Shown here in pieces: positions 1-7,887 of a stretch of DNA of 64,000 nt; positions within the stretch are counted from its first letter, which is position 1; each line of letters opens with the position of its first letter. The position numbers were made by a program, and so were the translations under genes. The stretch covers positions 2,728,001-2,792,000 of the forward strand of contig NZ_CP113068.1 of assembly GCF_026625885.1 (NCBI RefSeq), written 5' to 3'. This stretch comes from Roseateles sp. SL47. Its GTDB lineage: Bacteria > Pseudomonadota > Gammaproteobacteria > Burkholderiales > Burkholderiaceae_C. The notes below the pieces were generated by a model. The model searched no databases. It saw only the letters and a program-made list of their open reading frames with translations, and was not told where the DNA came from.

Positions 1-1
1 G

Positions 2-103
2 GGAGACGAGTTCAAGGAAGAGACGCCGCCGGTGGGCCCGGCAGCCGACCCCAACGCTGACCCCGCTGCGGCGAGCAAGACCGTACCAGGAGGAAAGCAG
101 TGA
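2..103 (+). CDS. C-terminal end of a phage portal-like protein (partial)
   Basis: An open frame enters from the left edge and ends at the TGA at 101-103, giving 33 residues rich in Pro, Ala, Asp and Glu (…GPAADPNADPAAASKTVP…). The stop overlaps the GTG start of the next gene (GTGA), as is usual in phage late operons. The gene just before a MuF-type minor head gene is normally the portal protein, and disordered acidic tails are common there. The identity is therefore inferred from position only; the sequence itself has no diagnostic motif. Confidence 0.5.
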   Translation, partial: GDEFKEETPPVGPAADPNADPAAASKTVPGGKQ

Positions 104-297
104 ACCCGGGCTGGTGGATCCTAGTGGCGCTGTGCCCCGGTCTGACCATTTACGCACTCATCGCAGTACTGGCGTGCACGGGTCGCAATCGTGTACCAAC
201 CATGATCGCCATTGCGGGGCCAGGTGAAAAGCCCGTGGGACCTCCGAATCGCATGGTGAGAATGGGGTTGCTTGGGCATGATGTGGGTGAGAGATGA
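100..297 (+). CDS. Small phage protein with one N-terminal membrane segment
   Basis: The 65-residue product starts at GTG 100, just after a strong AGGAGG at 88-93, and its stop overlaps the next start (ATGA at 294-297). Residues 5-27 (WWILVALCPGLTIYALIAVLA) form one hydrophobic segment, followed by a short basic and Gly/Pro-rich tail. The good ribosome binding site and both overlaps make it a likely real gene. I do not recognise the family. A membrane role is inferred from the hydrophobic segment. Confidence 0.6.
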   Translation: MNPGWWILVALCPGLTIYALIAVLACTGRNRVPTMIAIAGPGEKPVGPPNRMVRMGLLGHDVGER

Positions 298-1208
298 GGC
301 CGAGGAAGCTAAACCCCATCATCCCGGGAACGCGCCAGGAGCGCACCGGGACGGTCCCGATCATCCGCCGGGCCCGGGCGGAGATCTCGCGGCGCTTCGC
401 CGGGTTGACCGAGAGGGTGCTACAGCTCTTCGACAGCATCCGGACCTACTCTGTCAACGAAGCCCAATCGGTGCTGTATGGCCTGACCCCCGAGGAGTTG
501 ACAGCGCTCAATGGGGAGCTGCAGGCGGCCCTGGATTACTGGATCGCCAGCGGCCGGGAGGCGGCGCATTCGTTCTGGTGGTCGCCCTACGTGTCCGACG
601 CGTCGCAGACCGGGGCCGCGCAGTCGGCCGCCAACCTCACACGGCTGTCTGAGGCGTACGCCGCATCGCGGAGCCTGGCCACCATCGTCCGGAGTGAGCC
701 CTACCGCAACCGGGTCGGCCTGGCCCAGGTGAAGAGCTACGAGCACTGGACCGGGCAAAGCGCACAGGTGCGGGCGGAGCTGGCCCAGATCATCGGGAGC
801 GCTGTGGCGGATGGCCGCAGCCCGAAGGAGGTCAGGACGCTGATCCGTGACCGCTTGGACGTCAGCGCCAGCAAGGCTAAGGCCTTCGCCCAGACCGACA
901 TTACTGACGCGTTGAGGCAGGCCCGGTGGGCGGAGCGGGATCAGGCAGAGGCCGAGTTCGGGCTGAACATCGGCCTGCTGTGGACTTCAGCTCTACTGCC
1001 CACCACCCGCGCCACGCACGCGGCCCGGCACGGACAGGTCTACACCTCGAAGGAATGCCGCGAGTTCTACGCCAAGAACGGAAACCGGTACAGCTGCCAC
1101 TGCAGCCAGACCGAGTGCCTGCTGGATGACGACAACAAGCCCATCCTCTCCGACACCCTCAAGCAGGCGATGGCGAAGGAGAAAAAGGATTGGAAACCGG
1201 CTCCGTAG
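294..1208 (+). CDS. MuF-like phage minor head protein
   Basis: The 304-residue product resembles the phage Mu gpF/SPP1 gp7 minor head family, whose members sit inside or at the portal and are needed for head assembly and DNA delivery. Family signs are the conserved TD-x3-AL-x-QAR helix near residues 199-210, the HAARHGQ stretch near 242, and the C-terminal CHCSQ near 267, matching the usual Cys/His-rich end of MuF domains. The N-terminal half is helical. The ATG overlaps the preceding stop, so no separate ribosome site is needed. A hairpin follows after about 160 bases, closing this transcription block. Confidence 0.85.
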   Translation: MRPRKLNPIIPGTRQERTGTVPIIRRARAEISRRFAGLTERVLQLFDSIRTYSVNEAQSVLYGLTPEELTALNGELQAALDYWIASGREAAHSFWWSPYVSDASQTGAAQSAANLTRLSEAYAASRSLATIVRSEPYRNRVGLAQVKSYEHWTGQSAQVRAELAQIIGSAVADGRSPKEVRTLIRDRLDVSASKAKAFAQTDITDALRQARWAERDQAEAEFGLNIGLLWTSALLPTTRATHAARHGQVYTSKECREFYAKNGNRYSCHCSQTECLLDDDNKPILSDTLKQAMAKEKKDWKPAP

Positions 1209-1320
1209 TATTTGGATTCGTGAGGGCGAGCTCCCTGACCGCTGGTGTGAAACATGAGACCTCTCCCGGCCCCCGTGGGGCCCAAGGGGTGGCACAGAAC
1301 AGCACCACAGTAACGCCCTC

Positions 1321-1352
1321 ACACCCTCACACCCTCACACCCTCACACCCTC
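1321..1352 (+). repeat. 8-bp tandem repeat, four units
   Basis: The unit ACACCCTC is repeated four times without interruption (1321-1328, 1329-1336, 1337-1344, 1345-1352), with a degenerate copy just upstream (GCCCTC at 1315-1320). It lies between the minor head gene and the hairpin at 1369. No open frame of interest crosses it. Its function is unknown; copy number may vary between relatives. Confidence 0.85.
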
Positions 1353-1368
1353 AGACATCCAGAACCAG

Positions 1369-1402
1369 AAGGGCCCCGCGCGCAATGCCGGGGCCCTTTC
1401 TC
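1369..1402 (+). terminator. Rho-independent-like hairpin between head gene blocks
   Basis: AAGGGCCCC at 1369-1377 pairs perfectly with GGGGCCCTT at 1390-1398 around a 12-base loop, and the 3' arm runs into TTTCTCTT. The 9-bp GC-rich stem is strong but the T tract is interrupted. It lies between a finished gene block and a gene that lacks a ribosome binding site, so it probably ends or attenuates transcription from upstream. Confidence 0.65.
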
Positions 1403-1412
1403 TTGCCGTCTT

Positions 1413-1420
1413 CCTAGCAT
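1413..1420 (+). promoter_or_regulatory. CCTAGCAT motif 8 nt before the protease/scaffold start
   Basis: CCTAGCAT is followed by exactly 8 bases and then the ATG at 1429. The same word at the same distance precedes starts at 12728 and 13712. There is no Shine-Dalgarno sequence here, and the site follows a terminator-like hairpin. TAGCAT matches 4 of 6 bases of a -10 box, and the spacing would put the transcript start at the start codon. A phage promoter producing leaderless mRNA, or an unusual translation signal, is inferred. No -35 box is visible. Confidence 0.55.
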
Positions 1421-1428
1421 GCACCCGC

Positions 1429-2751
1429 ATGGCAAAGAAGCTCATTCGCATCCTCACCGCTGTCAACGCCTCTGCGGTGAGCAAGGAAGGCGGGAAGTAC
1501 CTGATCAAGGGCGTGTGCGGGGCGGTGGACGACATCGTCATGAACGGCATGCTCTATCCGGCGGATCAGCTGGCCAAGGGCATTGCGACGCTGAACGGGA
1601 AGCCGGCGCCGGCCGGGCACCCGAAAAACAAGAACGGCCAGTACATCAGCGCCCGGGACGGTGAGGCCCTATTCAACGCGTACATGGGCGCCATCTGCAC
1701 CAACGCTCGCCACGAAGGCGGCCGGTCTCTGGTGGACATCCATGTGAATGAGGCTCAGGCCATGGCGCACGCTGACGGCCAGAAGCTGGTGAAGCGGCTC
1801 GATGAGGTGATCGCAGGCAATGCCGCCGACCCCATCCATGTCAGCACCGGCCTGTTCGTTGAGGCCATCCAGGCCAACGGCGAGAGCCTGGGGAAGAAGT
1901 ACAGCCGGATCGCCACCAACCTCCAGTACGACCACCTCGCCATCCTGCTGAACGAGCAGGGCGCCGGCACGCCGGAGCAGGGGGTCGGCATGTTCCTGAA
2001 CGCCGCGGGCGAAGAGGAAGAGGTCGAGTGCGTCCAGGTGAACACCGAGCCGCAGGACCGCCGCGAGGAGGGTGTACTGGCTGGCCTGCGAGCGCTTGTC
2101 CGCCGCCTGGTAGGCAATGGCACTACGGACGTCAGCTTCGATCAGATCACCGGCGGACTGTATGGCCTGCTGCCCGAGGGCGCCTGGCTCCAGGAGGTTT
2201 TTGAGCGCTATGCCGTCTGGCGCGACAAGGATGGTCGCCTCTTCAAACAGGACTACTCCGTCTCTTCTGACGGCTCCGTAGCATTTTCTGGAAGCCCGGT
2301 CGAAGTGGTTCGGCGGGTCGATTACCACCCAATCACCAACCGCAAGGACGATCACGTGAAAGACAAGATCCTCGCCGCGCTCAACGCAGCCGGTATCCAG
2401 GTGGAAGGCAAGTCCGATGACGACCTGCTGAACGCCTACAACGCCCTCGTCAAGAAGCCCGGCGAGGACAAGCTGAACGCTGCCAATTCGAAGCTCGCCG
2501 AGCTGGAGCTGGCCGCAAACGCCGCCAAGGACGCCGAGGTCACCACCCTGGCGACCGAGCTGGCCGCCAACTCCTCGCTGACCGTGGGCGACTTCAAGGC
2601 GCTCGGTCTGGACCGCCTGAAAGAACTGAAGGCCAACGCCGCCAAGGATACCAAGGCTGCGCCGGTGACCCCGGCCGGCGGCAAGGCCGAGGGCGAAAGC
2701 GAGTTCAAGGGCTACTCCCTGAACTCCCACTTCGAGAAGGAGGGCAAGTAA
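1429..2751 (+). CDS. DUF2213-type capsid maturation protease/scaffold protein
   Basis: The 440-residue protein has an N-terminal domain of the DUF2213 phage family (roughly residues 1-165; landmarks GKPAPAGHP, GAICTNARHEGG, DIHVNEAQAM), which is thought to act in prohead maturation. A middle insert follows, and from about residue 305 there is a helical Ala/Lys/Glu-rich region (KDKILAALNAAGI… to the C-terminus) typical of a scaffold. Position directly before decoration and major capsid genes supports a protease-scaffold fusion. Protease activity is inferred; I cannot name catalytic residues with certainty. The ATG at 1429 lacks a Shine-Dalgarno sequence and is preceded by CCTAGCAT. Confidence 0.75.
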   Translation: MAKKLIRILTAVNASAVSKEGGKYLIKGVCGAVDDIVMNGMLYPADQLAKGIATLNGKPAPAGHPKNKNGQYISARDGEALFNAYMGAICTNARHEGGRSLVDIHVNEAQAMAHADGQKLVKRLDEVIAGNAADPIHVSTGLFVEAIQANGESLGKKYSRIATNLQYDHLAILLNEQGAGTPEQGVGMFLNAAGEEEEVECVQVNTEPQDRREEGVLAGLRALVRRLVGNGTTDVSFDQITGGLYGLLPEGAWLQEVFERYAVWRDKDGRLFKQDYSVSSDGSVAFSGSPVEVVRRVDYHPITNRKDDHVKDKILAALNAAGIQVEGKSDDDLLNAYNALVKKPGEDKLNAANSKLAELELAANAAKDAEVTTLATELAANSSLTVGDFKALGLDRLKELKANAAKDTKAAPVTPAGGKAEGESEFKGYSLNSHFEKEGK

Positions 2752-3207
2752 ATGCCGAACCGTGTCTATCGCGGCCCCCATGACCGCCAACCCAAGACCA
2801 TCAGCAACCGCACGGTCAACGGCGCTCTGCTGCCGTGCACCGCCGTGACGGTGGGCGCTACGCAGTTCTCGCAGGCCACGTCGCCCAGTGGCGGCCGGCT
2901 GGCGCTGCTTTCCAACCGCGACTTCTACGCCCTGGGCCACTTCGACAGCACTGACCAGCTGAAGACGGCCTACACGTCCGGCGATACCGGCGTGGCCCAT
3001 CTGCTGGAGCCCGGCCAGGAATACCAGTGGGCCGTGGCTGCTGGCACCTACACCAATGGTCAGGAACTGACCGTTGCTGCGGGTGGTCGCCTGGCTGCTG
3101 CCGCAGCCGGGAACATCGTCGTGGCCTTCTATGACGCCGCTGGCGCCACGAAGGCCGCCGGTGACCTCGCCGACGTGGTCATCGCCAACTTCTACACCAA
3201 GGCATAA
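2752..3207 (+). CDS. Phage capsid decoration-like protein
   Basis: The 151-residue product is rich in Thr, Gly and Ala with alternating polar/hydrophobic stretches suggesting beta-sandwich structure (VTVGATQFSQATSPSGGRLALLS…, GQEYQWAVAAGTYTNGQELTV…). It has no signal or membrane segment. Position between the protease/scaffold gene and the major capsid gene is where head decoration/stabilisation proteins are encoded. AAGGAGGG about 10 bases before the start is a strong ribosome site, suiting a structural protein made in quantity. Function is inferred mainly from position and composition. Confidence 0.6.
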   Translation: MPNRVYRGPHDRQPKTISNRTVNGALLPCTAVTVGATQFSQATSPSGGRLALLSNRDFYALGHFDSTDQLKTAYTSGDTGVAHLLEPGQEYQWAVAAGTYTNGQELTVAAGGRLAAAAAGNIVVAFYDAAGATKAAGDLADVVIANFYTKA

Positions 3208-3216
3208 GGAGGGAGC

Positions 3217-4212
3217 ATGCTCCGTTTCACCAATGAGCAAGAGCTGGCGGTCAATGCCGCCCGCGAAGGCTTCAACCAGACCCAGGTTGCGCTGGCCGTG
3301 AACCATCGCGACATCGTCGGCAACGCTTCGGTCATCCCGCTGGATGCCTGGCGCCGCATCGACCAGCGCACCGTTCAGATCCAGCGAGACGTGCTGGGTG
3401 TGTTCAACCGCTTGGCCCGCGCCAACTCCACCCCGGTGAGCATCGGCGATCTGGTGAACTACTTCCCGAAGGTCTCCGACAGCGGCGAAGTGCACGTGTC
3501 CATGGATGGCCGCTCCGAAGGCAAGGCCGACCAGGCGCTGGTGACCTATGAAGGCACTCCGGTTCCCATCTTCGACGCCTACGCCCGCTTCGGCTGGCGC
3601 CAAATGGCGGTGATGCAGAAGGGCCCGGCCGGTATCGACACCACCACCATCGCCAACAACGTCCGCAAGATCGCCGAGCGCATGGAGAACATGGCGCTGA
3701 ACGGCGAGGCTGGCATCAGCGTGGCCGGTACCCAGATCTACGGCCTGCGAAACTTCCCGCTGCGCAACACTGCGGTGACGGGCATCACCCTGCAGGGCGC
3801 CACCGGTGCCAACTGGCTGGCCGTGTTCCAGGCGCTGATCTTCCAGCTGCTGGGTGACAACAACTTCGGCCGCGTGACCGTGTTCCTGAACTACACGGAC
3901 TACACCTACGCGGACATCAACGAGTTCGTGGCTGGCTATCCGAAGACCATCCTGCAGCGCCTGTTGGAGATCAAGGGCATTGCCGAGATCATCCCCGTCT
4001 CCCGCGTGCCGGCTGACGAGGTGATCGGCATCAGCGACATCGACACCAGCGACTGGGGCACCGTCCTGAACGCCATGCCGCTGGTCACCCGGCCCAAGGC
4101 CCGCCACAACCCGGAGGATGACTACACCTTCGGCACCATGGCCGCCGCCGCCACGCAGTTGAAGTCGGACTTCGATGGCCGCTGCCCGATCGCTCACCTG
4201 ACGAGGGCCTGA
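3217..4212 (+). CDS. Major capsid protein (HK97-fold, encapsulin-like family)
   Basis: The 331-residue protein has features of HK97-fold shells of the encapsulin-like phage family: helical N-terminus, a central E-loop/spine region (VHVSMDGRSEGKADQALVTYEGTPVPIFDAYARFGWRQM), and a C-terminal A-domain with TVFLNYTDYTYADINEF and IKGIAEIIPVSRVPADEVIGI. The last part resembles the major capsid motif in which a spot near the end reports the peptide position in a beta sheet. It follows the decoration gene after 9 bases, with AAGGAGGG upstream. A high-GC, evenly biased codon pattern fits strong expression. Family naming (DUF6260-like) is from memory. Confidence 0.8.
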   Translation: MLRFTNEQELAVNAAREGFNQTQVALAVNHRDIVGNASVIPLDAWRRIDQRTVQIQRDVLGVFNRLARANSTPVSIGDLVNYFPKVSDSGEVHVSMDGRSEGKADQALVTYEGTPVPIFDAYARFGWRQMAVMQKGPAGIDTTTIANNVRKIAERMENMALNGEAGISVAGTQIYGLRNFPLRNTAVTGITLQGATGANWLAVFQALIFQLLGDNNFGRVTVFLNYTDYTYADINEFVAGYPKTILQRLLEIKGIAEIIPVSRVPADEVIGISDIDTSDWGTVLNAMPLVTRPKARHNPEDDYTFGTMAAAATQLKSDFDGRCPIAHLTRA

Positions 4213-4214
4213 TC

Positions 4215-4688
4215 ATGAAGGTGCACATCACTCACCTGAAAGCGCCCTGGCCCTCCGGGGCCTCGGTCGGGTCCGTGGTCGAGTTCCAAGCCGAGCAGGT
4301 TCCGGGATGGGCTGTCGGCAAGTGCGTGCCGGTCGGCGACGAAGAGGAGGCGGCTCACACTGTCGCTGCACCGTCCGAAATCACGGTGTCGCTGAGCCTC
4401 GATTCGGCGGAAGTGCAAGAGGCGTTCCAGTCGCTGCGAAAGGAGGCGGTCCGCCGCATCGAGGAGGCGGAACAGTCCTTCGAGATCCAGCGGCAGGAAC
4501 TGCTGGCGGAGAACGCTGGCCTGCGCGAGCAGCTGGCCGAGAAGGATCAGTTGATCCTGGAACTGCAGACCAAGCCCCAGGGCAGCGTCGGCAGCGAAAT
4601 CGATCAACAAGCCGCCGCTGAGCGCGCCGCACTGGAGGCCGACGCAGCACAGGCGGCCAAGGGCTCGAAGGGCAAGGCCAAGCAATGA
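4215..4688 (+). CDS. Phage head-region protein with coiled coil
   Basis: The 157-residue product has a short beta-rich N-terminal domain (MKVHITHLKAPWPSGASVGSVVEF) followed by a long charged helix, about residues 65-120 (EVQEAFQSLRKEAVRRIEEAEQ… LLAENAGLREQLAEKDQ), that should form a coiled coil, and a low-complexity Ala/Lys tail. It starts 2 bases after the capsid gene and overlaps the next gene by 4 bases. I do not recognise the family. A head-assembly or connector accessory role is inferred from position. Confidence 0.65.
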   Translation: MKVHITHLKAPWPSGASVGSVVEFQAEQVPGWAVGKCVPVGDEEEAAHTVAAPSEITVSLSLDSAEVQEAFQSLRKEAVRRIEEAEQSFEIQRQELLAENAGLREQLAEKDQLILELQTKPQGSVGSEIDQQAAAERAALEADAAQAAKGSKGKAKQ

Positions 4689-5050
4689 TCACGAGCACGC
4701 AGGCGACCGAGTACCTTGACCAGGCGCTGGGCGTCAGCGTGCCGTCGTTCATCGTTGATGCCGCTGTCGCCGAGGTGGCCGCCACTGAGCCCGCCATGGT
4801 GGCCGCCGGCTACAGCGCCTCAACGCAGGTGATGGTGCAGTGCATGGCCGTCGCGATCAAGGCCGCCGCCGGATCTCCCCGGCGCATCCAATCCCAGGGA
4901 GCCCCCTCGGGGGCGTCCCGCTCATTCAAGAACCCGGACGGTGACCTGACGGCCCTGCGCCGCTCGCTTGCCGCTCTGGACACCGCCGGCACGGTCGCCG
5001 CCATCGTCGGCCCCGACCCTGCCGGTTCCACCCTCTTCATGGTCGTCTGA
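4685..5050 (+). CDS. Putative head-tail connector protein
   Basis: The 121-residue product begins with MITSTQATEYLDQALGVSVPSFIVDAAVAEVAATEPAMVAAGYS, an all-helical pattern like the small head-tail adaptor proteins encoded right after capsid genes, then a disordered Gly/Ser stretch and a short C-terminal strand. It overlaps the upstream gene by ATGA. There is no membrane segment. Similar proteins are annotated as DUF7370 or gp6-like connectors, but I rely on gene order and helix pattern, not a clear motif. Confidence 0.5.
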   Translation: MITSTQATEYLDQALGVSVPSFIVDAAVAEVAATEPAMVAAGYSASTQVMVQCMAVAIKAAAGSPRRIQSQGAPSGASRSFKNPDGDLTALRRSLAALDTAGTVAAIVGPDPAGSTLFMVV

Positions 5051-5061
5051 CCGGAGCTTTC

Positions 5062-6828
5062 ATGTCCGATCTCGCACAAGGCCTGTCGGCCAAGGTCCCT
5101 CTCAATCCTGGCCAGGTCCTGCGCGTGAGCACGCCTGGCGTTGCGGCAGTTGAAGCGCTGTATGGCGCATCCCAGGGCGCCACTGTGACCGCCAACTCCC
5201 AGAGTTTCGGGCCCTACAGCGTGCCAGCCTTGCTGCGCGTTCGGGCAACCTCTGGGACGGTGAGCTATGGACTGGAGCGTCAGGCCTCGGTCCAGCAGGG
5301 CACGGACGGAAAGCTTTATGCCGACGGCGTGGAGGTTGCCGCGGGGGGCGGCGGAGGCGCCGTCGCGGTGGAGCAGGCGGCCAGCCAGGTGATCTCGGCC
5401 GCTTCCGCCCTGAACTTCAGCAGCGGTCTGGCGGTGTCCGCCGCAGGCTCGAAGGCGACCGTGCAATTGACGCCGCAGGCGATCGTCACCCCGCCCGGCG
5501 TGACTGGCATCAGCAACTATTCCGGCTATCGACCCTTCACGTCCCCGCGCGAGTCGGCACCGCCCACCGTGGGTTACCCGCGCCGCAAGTCGCTGGCCAC
5601 GTTCTTCAGCCCGACCTCCGTCAATACCGTCATCAACAGCGGCAACATCGGGGTCAACAGCGACTACACGGACCCATTCATCGGAGAGGCATGGAATGCC
5701 TCCAACTCGTCCAACGGCGGGGCGGCCACCAACGGCCAGTCCGTGCGGATCAACTGGCCGGCAAATAGCGACGTCGTCGTGTCCCGTGCGGTCGGCAATA
5801 CCTACGCCTACGACGTCACCGGCAACAACATCTACATCACGCTGAAGCTGCTATCCGGGTCGCCTCCGGACAACCTGCGGATCCGCCTCTACACAAGCGG
5901 CCAGGTCGGCGCCTCGAGCGCCAATTACTGGCAGGCAGAGGTGCTGTACCCACACGGCGGGACGCTGAAAACCGGGCAGTATTGGCAGACCTTCGCGGTG
6001 CCTGCGGCGAATTTCACCGCCGTGGGAACGCCTGGCGCGATCACTGGCATCGTCACTGCAGGAATTCAGATCTCCAGCGCGTCGATCGGCAACATGCTGG
6101 TGGGCAATATCTTCGCCTGCCCGAACCTGCTGACCAAGGCCGCCGTGATCATCGGATTCGATGACTGCCGGTCGGACACCTGGTTTGCGGCCGCTCGGAC
6201 GATGGTCAACCGTGGATTGCCTGGGGTCTGCTACCCGGGCGCCCTCGGCAGTGTGATCCGGAGTTCCAACGATGAATTCCAAATGACCATCAAGCAGCTG
6301 AAGCGCCTGCAGGATGAGTACGGTTGGCAGATCGCGTCGCAGGCCTGGGACACGGAAAACCCGTCCGACACGCTGCCGGAGTTCGCGGCCAAGATGTCGG
6401 CCATGCGGGCCTTCTATGAGGCCGAGGGGTTCCGGGGTGGTGCCGATGGCAGCTATTTCTCCAACGTGTCCCTGGGCTCTGCGCGGGATGAGGTGTTCAG
6501 GAAAAGCTTCCGCACGATGCGTTCCTACACCATCTGGTCGGCTGCCCAGGTGAGTTCCATCCGCGCCGAATGCACCCCGACTCCGGACCCCTACAACCTG
6601 CAGGCGTTCGGTGTGGATACCACCATCCACACGGCGGCCCACATGCAGACCCTGATCGATAAAGCGATCTCCCAGAAAGGGGTCATGCGCTTCATCTTCC
6701 ACGGCATCACCGAGAGCAACGCCACGCTGGTGGGGCTGCTGGACTACCTCGACGCCAACCGCGCGACGGTGGACGTGATGACCGAAGCACAGCTGCAGGA
6801 CCGGCAGCGTGCTCTGGCGTTCTCTTGA
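5062..6828 (+). CDS. Virion-associated NodB-like (polysaccharide deacetylase fold) protein
   Basis: The 588-residue protein has an N-terminal region (1-110) with a Gly-rich hinge, a central beta-rich part (about 150-355), and a C-terminal NodB-like domain (about 360-580). IIGFDDCRSD (D367, D368) matches NodB motif 1 and RFIFHGI (H547) matches the last motif. The usual metal-binding His pair of motif 2 appears as ASQAWDTEN (Q427, D430), and the motif 3 Arg-x-Pro is absent. It may be a sugar-binding or inactive domain, or use altered ligands. It sits unusually between connector genes, not next to the tail fibre. GGAG precedes the ATG. Confidence 0.72.
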   Translation: MSDLAQGLSAKVPLNPGQVLRVSTPGVAAVEALYGASQGATVTANSQSFGPYSVPALLRVRATSGTVSYGLERQASVQQGTDGKLYADGVEVAAGGGGGAVAVEQAASQVISAASALNFSSGLAVSAAGSKATVQLTPQAIVTPPGVTGISNYSGYRPFTSPRESAPPTVGYPRRKSLATFFSPTSVNTVINSGNIGVNSDYTDPFIGEAWNASNSSNGGAATNGQSVRINWPANSDVVVSRAVGNTYAYDVTGNNIYITLKLLSGSPPDNLRIRLYTSGQVGASSANYWQAEVLYPHGGTLKTGQYWQTFAVPAANFTAVGTPGAITGIVTAGIQISSASIGNMLVGNIFACPNLLTKAAVIIGFDDCRSDTWFAAARTMVNRGLPGVCYPGALGSVIRSSNDEFQMTIKQLKRLQDEYGWQIASQAWDTENPSDTLPEFAAKMSAMRAFYEAEGFRGGADGSYFSNVSLGSARDEVFRKSFRTMRSYTIWSAAQVSSIRAECTPTPDPYNLQAFGVDTTIHTAAHMQTLIDKAISQKGVMRFIFHGITESNATLVGLLDYLDANRATVDVMTEAQLQDRQRALAFS

Positions 6829-6831
6829 TCC

Positions 6832-7173
6832 ATGAGCGCATCCGCCCGCTGGAGCTACACCGCGAAGGCCACCGTATGGCCCTTGTTGGGCCGGGACGAC
6901 TGGACGGGCTCCGCGACCTATGGGCCGCCGGCTGTCTTCCTGTGCGACTACTCGTCGGAGTCGAAGCGCATGACAGACGCCAAGGGCGTGGAGTTCACCT
7001 CCCGCCAGGTGGTCTACACCGAGAAGGCCGACATCAAGCAAGGCGACATGCTGCTCATCGGGGAGAGTGCGCTGGTGTCACCCGTGGCGGCTGGGGCCTA
7101 TGAGGTCCGCCTGGTCACACGCGACGCGGACACCTTCGACCGCAAGGCCGACGACTACATGGTGGCCACCTGA
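6832..7173 (+). CDS. Putative head completion / connector protein
   Basis: The 113-residue product looks mostly beta-stranded (ARWSYTAKATVWPL, EFTSRQVVYTEKADIKQGDMLLIGES) and ends ADDYMVAT. It follows the NodB-like gene by 3 bases and stops one base before the next start. Small beta-barrel proteins at this place, before a gp10-like tail completion gene, are typically head completion or neck proteins. No diagnostic motif is visible, so the assignment rests on position and secondary structure pattern. Confidence 0.55.
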   Translation: MSASARWSYTAKATVWPLLGRDDWTGSATYGPPAVFLCDYSSESKRMTDAKGVEFTSRQVVYTEKADIKQGDMLLIGESALVSPVAAGAYEVRLVTRDADTFDRKADDYMVAT

Positions 7174-7174
7174 T

Positions 7175-7528
7175 ATGGCGACCAAAGCAAAGGTGAAGAA
7201 CCGGCTCCCGCAGTTCACCGAGACCACCAAGCACCGCGCGGCGCGGGTCATCAACCAAGCGTTGGTCCTCGGCGCTTCCGAGGCCAGCGTGTTGACACCC
7301 ATCGATACCTCGTTGCTGCTGAACAGCCAATTCCGCGCCGTGGGAGAGGAGGGCGACAAAGTGGTGGGGCGCGTTGGTTACACAGCCGAATACGCAATGG
7401 CGGTCCATGACCCAGCGAACCACCAGAACTTCCGCCGCGCGACCGCCGAGAAGGAGTTCCTGAAGAAGGGCTTTGAGCGGGCGGCACCAAACATTGACGC
7501 GGTGATGAAGAAGGTGATGAAGGTATGA
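7175..7528 (+). CDS. HK97 gp10-like tail completion protein
   Basis: The start at 7175 gives a 117-residue protein (MATKAKVKNRLPQF…) that begins one base after the upstream stop; a longer open frame exists upstream but would overlap the previous gene by over 100 bases. The sequence RVINQALVLGASEASVLTPIDTSLLLNSQFRAV…GRVGYTAEYAMAVHDP is typical of the HK97 gp10 family: an N-terminal helix, a TPIDTG-like turn, then a strand with Y-A-x-x-V-H. These proteins join the neck to the tail. The C-terminus is a basic helix. It overlaps the next gene by 4 bases. Confidence 0.8.
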   Translation: MATKAKVKNRLPQFTETTKHRAARVINQALVLGASEASVLTPIDTSLLLNSQFRAVGEEGDKVVGRVGYTAEYAMAVHDPANHQNFRRATAEKEFLKKGFERAAPNIDAVMKKVMKV

Positions 7529-7875
7529 GTGCAGCAGACGAGATCCGCAACTTCCTGGCTTCGGTCCTGGGGGCCGGTTGGCGCATCCAGTTCGGGCGCT
7601 GGATGGATGGCGCAAAGGATGCGCGCTATGCCGTACTGAAGCCGGCGGGTGGCCTGCCGGCCGAGTTGGTGCGCCGCCCGCTGTTTACGCTGATCCTCAT
7701 CGGAGCGCTGGGAGAAGAGGTCTCCATAGCATCAGGCGCTGCTGAAGCAGTGATTGAGGCGACGCGAACGAGCGCGGGAACTCTGGTCCTGATTCAAGCG
7801 GGGGAGCCGGTCTCATCGTTCACCGACGACGGGCGCCCCATGTTCGAAATCGCAATATCAACGATCACCAACTGA
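7525..7875 (+). CDS. Phage tail terminator-like protein
   Basis: The 116-residue product has the alpha-beta pattern of small tail terminators that cap the tail tube: an N-terminal helix (AADEIRNFLASVLG), a strand RPLFTLILIGALGE, a helix ASGAAEAVIEAT, and the end RPMFEIAISTITN. It lies between the gp10-like completion gene and the tail tube gene, exactly where terminators are encoded, and overlaps the preceding gene by ATGA. Assignment is by pattern and order. Confidence 0.65.
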   Translation: MSAADEIRNFLASVLGAGWRIQFGRWMDGAKDARYAVLKPAGGLPAELVRRPLFTLILIGALGEEVSIASGAAEAVIEATRTSAGTLVLIQAGEPVSSFTDDGRPMFEIAISTITN

Positions 7876-7887
7876 GGACACCACACC

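Noticed and set aside
1321..1352. CRISPR array
   Set aside because: The unit is only 8 bases and has no spacers; the arrays at 41721, 42410 and 44790 fail in the same way.
1392..1420. Standard sigma 70 promoter at the CCTAGCAT site
   Set aside because: No -35-like sequence lies 16-18 bases upstream of TAGCAT at any of the three sites.
1669..4197. An 842-codon open frame on the minus strand across the capsid genes
   Set aside because: It is antisense to well-supported capsid genes, has a composition typical of mirrored high-GC codons and no recognisable domain.
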